Part shown: positions 1 to 7,117 of the stretch, in pieces
How positions within the stretch are numbered: the first letter of the stretch is position 1
Layout: each line of letters opens with the position of its first letter
DNA from: Chloroflexota bacterium
GTDB lineage: Bacteria; Chloroflexota; Limnocylindria; Limnocylindrales; CSP1-4
Assembly: GCA_017881905.1 (NCBI GenBank)
Contig: JADGQI010000058.1
Location: 1 to 37,054 of the forward strand
DNA: 37,054 nt
Reading direction: 5' to 3'
The notes under the pieces: model-generated
Databases searched by the model: none
What the model was told of the DNA's origin: nothing
What the model saw: the letters and a program-made list of their open reading frames with translations, nothing else
Position numbers and translations under genes: made by a program

Positions 1-200
1 GCCCGGCGGACAAATACCAGTCGAAGCCGCCGACGAGCACCGCCAAGGGCCCGGCCCAGTCCGCGCCGAGCTGCTCGGCACCGAGCAAGCCCAAGCCCAA
101 GCCGACGCCGAAGCCCACCCCCAAGCCGACCAAGAAGCCGACGCCGACGCCGCCCGAGCCGACCCCGACCGTCGAGCCGACCCCCACCCCGACCCCCTAG
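1..200 (+). CDS. C-terminal fragment of a Pro/Thr/Lys-rich protein (5' end outside window)
   Basis: The frame whose codons begin at position 3 is open from the window edge to a TAG at 198-200. It encodes about 65 residues dominated by Lys-Pro and Thr-Pro dipeptides, with one Cys. Such tails usually form extended cell-wall-spanning or surface-exposed linkers on exported proteins such as penicillin-binding proteins, PASTA kinases or lipoproteins. No catalytic domain lies inside the window, so the function cannot be assigned. The stop is followed directly by the carA promoter region, so this gene is not part of the pyrimidine operon. Confidence 0.7.
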   Translation, partial: PADKYQSKPPTSTAKGPAQSAPSCSAPSKPKPKPTPKPTPKPTKKPTPTPPEPTPTVEPTPTPTP

Positions 201-227
201 CGCCGGGACTCCACTGCCCGCCTCTGG

Positions 228-233
228 TACCCT
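228..233 (+). promoter_or_regulatory. Candidate -10 hexamer of the carAB transcript
   Basis: TACCCT at 228-233 fits the TAnnnT form seen repeatedly upstream of start codons in this window. Transcription starting 6-8 nt downstream (about 240) would place the first PyrR-type hairpin almost at the 5' end of the mRNA. No convincing -35 is visible. Confidence 0.4.
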
Positions 234-240
234 TGGCTCG

Positions 241-298
241 GTCCTTGCAGCCGGTCCCGTGAGACCGGCGTACCGGTCCCGTGAGGCCGGAAGGGAGG
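241..298 (+). promoter_or_regulatory. Tandem PyrR-binding RNA loops in the carAB leader
   Basis: Two hairpins lie back to back, 251-268 (CCGGTCCCGTGAGACCGG) and 273-290 (CCGGTCCCGTGAGGCCGG). The second carries UCCCGUGAGGC, matching the UCCNGNGAGGY core of the known PyrR-binding loop. The first differs by one G-to-A change that creates a U-A pair. CCUU at 243-246 can pair with AAGG at 291-294 as an outer stem. The 3' half of hairpin 1 and the 5' half of hairpin 2 (263-268 and 273-278) can also pair with each other around CGTA, giving a mutually exclusive structure. A Shine-Dalgarno-like AAGGGAGG follows at 291-298. In other bacteria, PyrR bound to UMP or UTP recognises this loop and represses pyr genes by attenuation or translational block. 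The position next to the ribosome site suggests translational control here (inference). Confidence 0.8.
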
Positions 299-309
299 CT
301 CGATCGAGC

Positions 310-381
310 GTGTCCGCGCAGCTTCGCCGCGACCTGATCGCCCTCCCGTCCCCCTTCCCGTCGATGGCTCGGCCCGCCTGA
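310..381 (+). CDS. Putative carA leader peptide (23 codons), overlapping the carA start
   Basis: A GTG at 310 lies 11 nt after the AAGGGAGG Shine-Dalgarno-like sequence that follows the PyrR hairpins. The frame runs 23 codons to a TGA at 379-381 that overlaps the carA ATG (381-383) as TGATG. carA itself has no recognisable ribosome site, so termination of this leader and re-initiation at carA would explain how carA is translated and how a PyrR loop masking 291-298 could control it. The peptide has no recognisable domain. The spacing is slightly long and the ORF could be fortuitous. Confidence comes from the exact stop/start overlap and the position of the ribosome site. Confidence 0.5.
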   Translation: MSAQLRRDLIALPSPFPSMARPA

Positions 382-1538
382 TGCCGCTGCCGCCGCTGCC
401 GTTCCCGGACTCGATCGTCGATCCCCGCGTCGGCGACCTCGGACCGGCCGTGCTGGCGCTGGCGGACGGGACCGTCTTCCCCGGGATCGCCTTCGGCTCG
501 CCGATCGCCGCCGGCGGCGACCTCGTGGTCAACACCAGCCAGACCGGCTACCAGGAGGTCTGCACGGATCCGTCGTACGCGGGCCAGGTCGTGGCCATGA
601 CCTACCCGCTCATCGGCAACTACGGGCGGCTTCGCGACGACGACCAGTCGGGACGACCGTGGCTCCGCGCGCTGGTGGTCGCCAATGCGACCGCCGCGGC
701 CGTGGACAAGGCTGCCCAGCTCGCGGCACTGCTGCGGGACGAGCGCATCCCGGCCATCGCCGGGATCGACACGCGGGCCCTGGCCCGCCACCTGCGCACG
801 CACGGCTCCATCCCCGGGATCGTCACAGCGCCCGGTGAGACCGACCACGCCACCGCGGTCGCCGCCGCCCGCGCACTGGCGCGCTGGGAGGACCAGGACT
901 TCGTCGACCTCGTCTCGCCGGACGAGCCGCGCGACGTCGGTGATCCGTCGACCGGCGGCCCACTGGTCGCGATCGTCGACTTCGGGCTCAAGGCGAACAT
1001 CGTCCGGTCGCTCCGCCGGCGCGGCGCTCGCGTCCGGATCCTGCCGCACACGATCTCGCCGGCGGAGGCGCTCGGCCCCGAAGTCGACGGTTTGGTCCTG
1101 TCACCCGGCCCGGGCGATCCATCACGGCTGGCGGGGCCGGTCGCGCTGGCGGTCGCGGCGATCGCCGATGGTCGTCCGCTGCTCGGGATCTGCCTCGGCC
1201 ACCAGATCGTCGGGCGGGCCGCCGGCGCCGAGACGCGTCGGCTGCGGTTCGGGCACCACGGCGCGAACCACCCCGTCCGCGACGTCGACACCGGCCTCGT
1301 CCAGGTGACGGCCCAGAACCACGAGGTCCAGGTGGTGGGAGATACGCTTCCGGCAGCCGGCGGGTTCCACGTCAGCCAGGTGAACCTGAACGACGGGTCG
1401 GTCGAGGGTCTGCGTCATCGCGAGCTGCCGATCGAGACGGTGCAGTACCACCCCGAGGGTGCCCCGGGACCGCTCGACGCGCTCGCCGTATTCGACCGGT
1501 TCGTGGCCGCTTGCGACGCCCACCGGGGCGGACGATGA
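381..1538 (+). CDS. carA: Carbamoyl-phosphate synthase small subunit (glutamine amidotransferase)
   Basis: The 385-residue product hydrolyses glutamine and passes ammonia to CarB for carbamoyl phosphate, the precursor of pyrimidines and arginine. The N-terminal half is the CarA-specific domain, with a 'TSQTGYQEVCTDPSYAGQ'-type signature around residues 53-70. The C-terminal half is a class I glutamine amidotransferase with nucleophile Cys271 in LGICLGHQ, and His357 and Glu359 in QYHPEG, so the catalytic triad is complete. Length is normal for the family. ATG 381 is chosen because it aligns with other CarA proteins and overlaps the leader ORF stop. The 3' end overlaps carB by ATGA (1535-1538), indicating translational coupling. 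Regulation is probably through the PyrR loops upstream. Confidence 0.97.
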   Translation: MPLPPLPFPDSIVDPRVGDLGPAVLALADGTVFPGIAFGSPIAAGGDLVVNTSQTGYQEVCTDPSYAGQVVAMTYPLIGNYGRLRDDDQSGRPWLRALVVANATAAAVDKAAQLAALLRDERIPAIAGIDTRALARHLRTHGSIPGIVTAPGETDHATAVAAARALARWEDQDFVDLVSPDEPRDVGDPSTGGPLVAIVDFGLKANIVRSLRRRGARVRILPHTISPAEALGPEVDGLVLSPGPGDPSRLAGPVALAVAAIADGRPLLGICLGHQIVGRAAGAETRRLRFGHHGANHPVRDVDTGLVQVTAQNHEVQVVGDTLPAAGGFHVSQVNLNDGSVEGLRHRELPIETVQYHPEGAPGPLDALAVFDRFVAACDAHRGGR

Positions 1539-4500
1539 CCGAGGGCGCGGTGCGCGGCGCTCGCGGACGGCCCCCGGCGTCGGTCCTCATCCTCGGGTCC
1601 GGGCCGGTCGTCATCGGTCAGGCCGCGGAGTTCGATTACGCCGGCACCCAGGCGTGCAAAGCACTCCGTGAAGAGGGCATCGTGACCGTGCTGGTCAACT
1701 CCAACCCGGCGACGATCATGACCGACCCGACCGTGGCCGACGTGGTCTACCTCGAGCCGCTGACCGTCGAGGCCGTCGAGGCCGTCATCGCACGTGAGCG
1801 GCCCGAAGGCCTCCTGGCCGGGCTCGGCGGCCAGACCGCGCTCAACCTGGCCGTGGCGCTGGCCAGGGCCGGGGTCCTCGAACGGCACGGCGTCCGCCTC
1901 ATCGGGACCCCACTCGAGGCGATCGAGATGGCCGAGGATCGCGAGCTGTTCCGCGGCCTCCTCGACCGGATCGGCCAGCCATACGCGCCGTCGTGGATCG
2001 TCGAGGGTCCGACGGCGGAGGAACGCGACCGCGCGGCCGACGCCGCGCTGCGCGAGATCGGCCTGCCCGCCATCGTCCGTCCCGCGTTCACGCTGGGTGG
2101 CACCGGCGGGGGGATCGTCCAGACCGAGGCGGCCTACCGGGAGCGGGTCCGGACGGGTCTGCGGAGCAGCCCGATCGGCCAGGTGATGGTCGAGCGCTGC
2201 CTGGTCGGCTGGGGCGAGATCGAATACGAGGTCATGCGCGACGCCGACGACACCTGCATCGCGGTGTGCTCGATGGAGAACGTCGACCCGCTCGGGGTCC
2301 ACACCGGTGACTCGATCGTCGTGGCGCCGGTCCAGACCCTGCCGGATCCCGTCCACCAGCGGCTCCGCAGCGCCGCCCTGGCGATCATCCGTGCGCTCGG
2401 GGTCGAGGGCGGTTGCAACGTCCAGTTCGCGCTCAGCCCGGATTACACCGACTACGCGGTCATCGAGGTCAACCCGCGGGTCAGCCGCTCGTCGGCGCTG
2501 GCCAGCAAGGCGACCGGCTACCCGATCGCCCGCGTCGCGGCGCAGATCGCCGCCGGGCGCCGCCTGGCCGAGATCCCCAACGTCGTGACCGGGACGACCG
2601 TCGCGGCGTTCGAGCCCGCGCTCGACTATGTCGTCGTCAAGCTGCCCCGCTTCCCGTTCGACAAGTTCCCGACCGCGGACCGGTCGCTCGGCAGCCAGAT
2701 GAAGGCGACCGGCGAGGTGATGGCGATCGACCGGACCTTCGGGTCGGCCCTCAACAAGGCGCTCCGCGGCCTCGAGCAGGCGGGGGTCGGCCCGCTCGCC
2801 GAGGACCCCGAGTGGGCACCGAGCCTCGACTATCTCGCGGCCGCCCTGGCCGCGGCGCCTGACGGCGACGACGCCGCGGACCGAGACGCGCCCGACGACG
2901 ACGCTCCGATCCGCTGGCTGGGCGCGGACGGCGAGGCGTGTGAATCGACCCGGCACGCCGAACGGACCGCGGCCCCGATCGTCCTCGGCCGGTTCCTCGC
3001 GCCTTCGGACACCCGCCTGTGGCGCGTCCTCGCTCTCCTCCGCCGGGGTGTGCCCGAGGCGACGATCCAGGGCGCGACCGGGATCAGCCCGTGGTTCCTC
3101 GCGGAGTTCGGGCGGGCGGTCCGTCTGGAACGCGACGTGGCGGAGTGCGGTGAGCGACTGGCTGACCCGAGCGATCCGGCCGCGGCGACCCTCCTGTCGA
3201 CGGCGAAGCGCGCCGGCTTCGGGGATCGCGAGCTGGCAGCGCTGGCGCAGGTCGATCTGGCCGCGCTCGGTGCCGCTCGTCAGACCCTCGGCCTGCGACC
3301 CGGCTATGCGATGGTCGACACGTGCGCCGCCGAGTTCGCCGCCGAGACCCCGTACTTCTACGCGACCTACGCCGCGGCGGGTTCGCCGCCCGAAGCGCCC
3401 CCCGTGGCCCGACCGGCAGCCCTGGTCATCGGCTCGGGTCCGGTCCGGATCGGCCAGGGCATCGAGTTCGACTACTGCGCGGTCCAGGCGGCCGAGTCGC
3501 TCCGGCGGCTGGGCTGGTCGGCGGTCATGATCAACTCGAACCCGGAGACCGTGTCGACCGACTTCGATGCGAGCACGCGGCTGTATTTCGAGCCGCTCGA
3601 CCCCGAATCGGTCCTCGGGGTGGTCGACGCGGAGACCCTGCCGGGCGGCGAGCGCCTGCCGGCCTTCGTGCAGTTCGGCGGCCAGACCCCGCTCAATTTG
3701 GCCGCCCCACTCGCCGCCGCCGGTGTGCCGCTGCTCGGTGCCGACCTCGAGGCGATCGACCAGTCGGAGGAGCGCACCCGGTTCTCCGCCCTCCTCGATC
3801 GGCTCGGGATCCCGCAGCCGGAGGGCGGGATGGCCCATAGCGTCGAGGAGGCGCTCACGCTCGCCGACCGGATCGGCTACCCGGTCATCGTCCGACCGTC
3901 GTTCGTCATCGGGGGTCTCGCCATCGACTTCGCCTACTCACCGGGCGACCTGGTCCGGCAGCTGGCGATGGCCACCGTGGTCGACCCCGACCGGCCGGTC
4001 CGGATCGATCGCTACCTCGAAGGCCTGGAGGTCGACGTCGATGCCGTCTCGGACGGGACCGACGTGCTCATCCCAGGGCTCCTCGAGCATGTCGAACGGG
4101 CCGGCGTCCACTCGGGCGACTCGGTCGGCGTCTTCCCGCCGCAGACCGTCTCCCCGGGCGACTCGGACCTCATCGTCGCGACGATGGAACGGATCGTCCT
4201 GGCCCTCGGCGTGCGCGGCCTGGTCAACGCCCAGTTCATCGTCCGCGACGACGGCGTCTACCTCATCGAGGTCAACCCGCGAGCGTCGCGGACGGTCCCG
4301 TTCCTGAGCAAGGTGACGGGCGTCCCGATGGTCGACCTGGCTGTCCGGATCGCGCTCGGCGAGACCCTCCGCGAGATGGGCTGGCCCGGCGGGCTGCTGC
4401 CCGAGCCGGCGTTCGTGGCGGTCAAGGCGCCGGCGTTCTCGACCGCCAAGCTCCGCGGCGTCGATCCGTCGGTCGGTCCGGGGATGCAGTCGACCGGCGA

Positions 4501-5071
4501 GGTGATCGGGATCCACCGCGATCCGCGCGTAGCGCTGGCCAAGGCGCTGCTCGGTGCGGCGCTGGTCCCGCCGCGACCCGGCGCCGACGGGGCGCTGGCG
4601 CTCCTGTCGATCGCCGATCGCGACAAGCCGCTGCTCGGTCGGCTGGCGGCGGGCCTCGCCCGGGCGGGCTATCGGTTCGCCGCCACGGCAGGCACGGCCG
4701 CCGCGCTGGCCGCACTCGGGCACGAGTCACGGCCGGTCCTCAAGTACCTGGCCGGCGGGGGAGCGGTCGATGTCCCAGGCGCGGAGGGAACGCCGATCCT
4801 CGATCTCATCGAGTCGGGCGAAGTCCGCCTGGTCGTCAACACGCCGACACCTCAGTCCGGTGCGGTCCGCGACGCGGCCGAGATCCGCCTCGCGGCGACG
4901 GCCGAGGGGATCCTTTGCCTGACCGCGATCGAGACAGCTGTCGCGGCCGCGGAGGCGCTCGATCCGGCGCTCATCGACCGCCTGGCCGAGGTCACGTCGC
5001 TGACCGAATGGGTGCCGGGGCCCCCGAACGCCACGCCGGCCCATGGAACACCGGTGGGCGTCAGCGGCTGA
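1535..5071 (+). CDS. carB: Carbamoyl-phosphate synthase large subunit
   Basis: The 1178-residue product makes carbamoyl phosphate from bicarbonate, ammonia from CarA and two ATP. Two homologous ATP-grasp halves are visible. The first starts with SVLILGSGPVVIGQAAEFDY near residue 16 and the second with LVIGSGPVRIGQGIEFDYC near residue 629. Between them lies the oligomerisation region, and from about residue 1030 an MGS-like allosteric domain (PLLGRLAAGLARAGYRFAAT). The start at ATG 1535 gives the usual ATGA overlap with carA. A longer reading from 1511 is possible but has no ribosome site. The protein is about 100 residues longer than E. coli CarB. Much of the excess is a linker of roughly 50 residues rich in Asp/Ala around residues 420-480, just before the oligomerisation domain. 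The 3' end overlaps the convergent gene by 11 bp. Confidence 0.97.
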   Translation: MTEGAVRGARGRPPASVLILGSGPVVIGQAAEFDYAGTQACKALREEGIVTVLVNSNPATIMTDPTVADVVYLEPLTVEAVEAVIARERPEGLLAGLGGQTALNLAVALARAGVLERHGVRLIGTPLEAIEMAEDRELFRGLLDRIGQPYAPSWIVEGPTAEERDRAADAALREIGLPAIVRPAFTLGGTGGGIVQTEAAYRERVRTGLRSSPIGQVMVERCLVGWGEIEYEVMRDADDTCIAVCSMENVDPLGVHTGDSIVVAPVQTLPDPVHQRLRSAALAIIRALGVEGGCNVQFALSPDYTDYAVIEVNPRVSRSSALASKATGYPIARVAAQIAAGRRLAEIPNVVTGTTVAAFEPALDYVVVKLPRFPFDKFPTADRSLGSQMKATGEVMAIDRTFGSALNKALRGLEQAGVGPLAEDPEWAPSLDYLAAALAAAPDGDDAADRDAPDDDAPIRWLGADGEACESTRHAERTAAPIVLGRFLAPSDTRLWRVLALLRRGVPEATIQGATGISPWFLAEFGRAVRLERDVAECGERLADPSDPAAATLLSTAKRAGFGDRELAALAQVDLAALGAARQTLGLRPGYAMVDTCAAEFAAETPYFYATYAAAGSPPEAPPVARPAALVIGSGPVRIGQGIEFDYCAVQAAESLRRLGWSAVMINSNPETVSTDFDASTRLYFEPLDPESVLGVVDAETLPGGERLPAFVQFGGQTPLNLAAPLAAAGVPLLGADLEAIDQSEERTRFSALLDRLGIPQPEGGMAHSVEEALTLADRIGYPVIVRPSFVIGGLAIDFAYSPGDLVRQLAMATVVDPDRPVRIDRYLEGLEVDVDAVSDGTDVLIPGLLEHVERAGVHSGDSVGVFPPQTVSPGDSDLIVATMERIVLALGVRGLVNAQFIVRDDGVYLIEVNPRASRTVPFLSKVTGVPMVDLAVRIALGETLREMGWPGGLLPEPAFVAVKAPAFSTAKLRGVDPSVGPGMQSTGEVIGIHRDPRVALAKALLGAALVPPRPGADGALALLSIADRDKPLLGRLAAGLARAGYRFAATAGTAAALAALGHESRPVLKYLAGGGAVDVPGAEGTPILDLIESGEVRLVVNTPTPQSGAVRDAAEIRLAATAEGILCLTAIETAVAAAEALDPALIDRLAEVTSLTEWVPGPPNATPAHGTPVGVSG

Positions 5072-6596
5072 CGACCGCGGGGATCGACGCGGCCGGAGCC
5101 TCCGACTGGGTGACGATCGCCTGGCCCAGGGACCACAGGGTCAGTGCGGTGAGGCCGACCATCAGCAGTGCGAGCGGCACCTCGCGAAGGCGCGGATCGC
5201 GACGCGACGGCGACGTGGATCCTCGCTCACGGGCGATCCGCTCGCGGACGTAGACCGCATGTCCCGCCCACGCCCCGATGACATGGCCGCCGACGACCGA
5301 GAACAGCTGCAGGCTCCAGGCGACCGACCCCGGGAGCCAGGTCGTCCCCGGCTCGAACGCCCCGAGGCCGAGCAGGTCCGCGCCGCCCAGGCCGAGCGGG
5401 TCGGTCAGGGCGAGCACGATGCGCTGGCTATCGAAGAGGATGAACGTCAGGTAGTGGGCGATCAGGTAGCCGATGGCGATGGGGATCAGGCCGGCGGTCA
5501 GGGCCGGGTAGCCGACGATGCGGGCGACCAGCAGGGCGATCGTCACCACGATCGCCAGCCAGCCGAACAGCAGCAGGCTCTGCTCGACGATCGTCGGGAT
5601 CCCGAAGCCTTCGAAGAAGATCTGCGTCTGGGACAGGCCGTCGTACAGGATCCCGCCGATCGACAGGGCCACCATGACCAGGCTCGCCGGCCGGTGGTCC
5701 GCCTCGAGGAGGCCGGTCGCGAAGGTCCGGGCACGCAGCCGCGCGATCGCCCGGGGGTCGCCGGCCGGCGGTGCGCTATCGTGGCCGCGGGGGAGCGCGA
5801 GCGGCGCCAGTCGCCCGATCAGCCCGAACCAGACCGAGAACACCTCGCCGTTGCGGCGCCATGACTCGCGGCCGAACTGGGCCATCGCGATCAGGGTGAT
5901 CACCGTGTAGCCGACGAGGATGATGCCGAGACCCTGGCCGCTCCGAGCCGCCGGGATGGCCAGCTCGAGCCAGATCACGACACTGAAGCCGACGACGGCG
6001 GGCCAGCGGCCCAGCCGGTCCGGGTACGGTGCCGAAGCACCGCCCGACAACCCGAGGCGGGACATCGCCCCTGCGGCCAGTCGATGGAGTGAGCTGAACG
6101 GGTCCAGCCAGGTCCAGACCGGACCGATGAAGGCCGACACCAGGGCAAGACCGACCCAGCCGTACGTCCACAGGAAGAGCGACGCGACGTCGCCCTCGGA
6201 ATGCCCGCCGAGGAGGACCGCCTGGACCACGATCCAGGCCCAGGCGAGCAGGCCGACGACCGTGATCGCCCGACGAAGGAGCCGGGGAACGCCGACCGTC
6301 CGGTCCTGCGCGACGGCCGTGGCGGCGAGGTCGGCGTCCGGGGCGTCAGGCGACCCGTCGCCACGTGCGAACAGGATCGCGAACGACACGCCGACGGCGA
6401 GCGCGGCGCCGACGAGGTACGCTCCGAGCGGGATCGGTGACGTGAATCGACCCGTCAGCTGGTGCGCCGAGACGATCGCCGGCGTAGCGAGCCCGATGAG
6501 GGCCAGCGCCAGTCCGAGCTCGCCGATCCGAAGGGCAAGGCTGCGCTGGGGATCGGTCGGCGGAACGCTCACGGGATCGGAGTCTAGCGCCTCCAT
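5061..6596 (-). CDS. Polytopic membrane protein of the family often auto-annotated 'fenitrothion hydrolase'
   Basis: The 511-residue protein has roughly ten hydrophobic helices. Recognisable stretches are FLWTYGWVGLALVSAFIGPVW followed by a WLDPFSSLHR motif near residues 160-175, then PYPDRLGRWPAVVGF, and later ESWRRNGEVFSVWFGLIGRLAP. This order (W-NP/DP-F, YPxRLGRWPA, GEAFSVYFxLxxRLSP) is shared by actinobacterial and Chloroflexota integral membrane proteins that databases label fenitrothion hydrolase. To my knowledge the label does not reflect a proven activity for these proteins, so function is unknown. The start is the first ATG and a weak GGGCGGTG precedes it. The gene converges on carB with an 11-bp overlap and diverges from the small membrane protein gene at 6631 across only 34 bp. 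Confidence 0.7.
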   Translation of the reverse strand: MEALDSDPVSVPPTDPQRSLALRIGELGLALALIGLATPAIVSAHQLTGRFTSPIPLGAYLVGAALAVGVSFAILFARGDGSPDAPDADLAATAVAQDRTVGVPRLLRRAITVVGLLAWAWIVVQAVLLGGHSEGDVASLFLWTYGWVGLALVSAFIGPVWTWLDPFSSLHRLAAGAMSRLGLSGGASAPYPDRLGRWPAVVGFSVVIWLELAIPAARSGQGLGIILVGYTVITLIAMAQFGRESWRRNGEVFSVWFGLIGRLAPLALPRGHDSAPPAGDPRAIARLRARTFATGLLEADHRPASLVMVALSIGGILYDGLSQTQIFFEGFGIPTIVEQSLLLFGWLAIVVTIALLVARIVGYPALTAGLIPIAIGYLIAHYLTFILFDSQRIVLALTDPLGLGGADLLGLGAFEPGTTWLPGSVAWSLQLFSVVGGHVIGAWAGHAVYVRERIARERGSTSPSRRDPRLREVPLALLMVGLTALTLWSLGQAIVTQSEAPAASIPAVVSR

Positions 6597-6630
6597 CCGG
6601 AATCACCGCCCGTTCGAAGGGACCATCGAG

Positions 6631-7086
6631 ATGACCATCACGACCCCAGGCCGCGCGGCCTCCGCCCCGGCGCCCGGCCGGCTGCCGTCGATCGCGCTGA
6701 TCGAGCCGACCGGAGGCTACGTCCCGGGGGCCTGCAACATCGGTCCGGCCGAGATCGCCCGGCGACGCCGGTCCGGCTGGATCGGGCTCGCGGCGTCGCT
6801 CGTCCTGGCCGTGGCGCTGGTGGTCCTCGGGACCCCCGCCTGGAGTCGGCTCCTGGTCGCCCTCCCGCTATATCTCGCGGCGATCGGCTTCATCCAGGCG
6901 CGGGATCGGTTCTGCGTCGGTTTCGCCGCTGCCGGGATCACCAACTTCGAGGAGCTCGGGACCGTCCATCGGATCGACGATGACGCGGCTCGGACCGCCG
7001 ACCGGCGACACGCCCGCGGCCTTCTCGTCCGGTCCGCGGCCATCGCGGTCGTGGGGGCCGTCATCTTCGCGGTGCTGCCGATCTGA
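6631..7086 (+). CDS. Small membrane protein with CNIGPAEI...RRR motif, function unknown
   Basis: The 151-residue product begins at ATG 6631, 9 nt after AAGGGA (6617-6622). Residues 1-30 are a Pro/Ala-rich cytoplasmic-type segment. The motif GACNIGPAEIARRRRSGW sits at 33-50, followed by two closely spaced hydrophobic helices (about 49-67 and 71-90). Cys95 lies in DRFCVGF and a third helix covers 131-150. The two cysteines (35 and 95) flank the helical hairpin. I recall similar small proteins in Chloroflexota and Actinobacteria but cannot name a function. The gene is divergent from the large membrane protein at 5061-6596, and its stop abuts a strong hairpin terminator shared with the convergent gene. 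Confidence 0.75.
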   Translation: MTITTPGRAASAPAPGRLPSIALIEPTGGYVPGACNIGPAEIARRRRSGWIGLAASLVLAVALVVLGTPAWSRLLVALPLYLAAIGFIQARDRFCVGFAAAGITNFEELGTVHRIDDDAARTADRRHARGLLVRSAAIAVVGAVIFAVLPI

Positions 7087-7091
7087 GCCGG

Positions 7092-7117
7092 CTGATCGAC
7101 CCGTTCGGGTCGATCAG
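7092..7117. terminator. Perfect 11-bp hairpin, bidirectional terminator between convergent genes
   Basis: CTGATCGACCC (7092-7102) and GGGTCGATCAG (7107-7117) form a perfect 11-bp stem around GTTC. The hairpin lies 5 nt after the stop of the + gene and overlaps the stop codon (7114-7116) of the - gene. No T-tract follows on either side, which is common in G+C-rich genomes. Confidence 0.7.

Noticed and set aside
1415-3838. Long minus-strand open frame of 807 codons opposite carA/carB
   Set aside because: It lies antisense to carB with perfectly conserved motifs on the plus strand. The antisense product is Arg/Asp/Gly-rich with no domain, as expected from G+C-rich codon mirroring.
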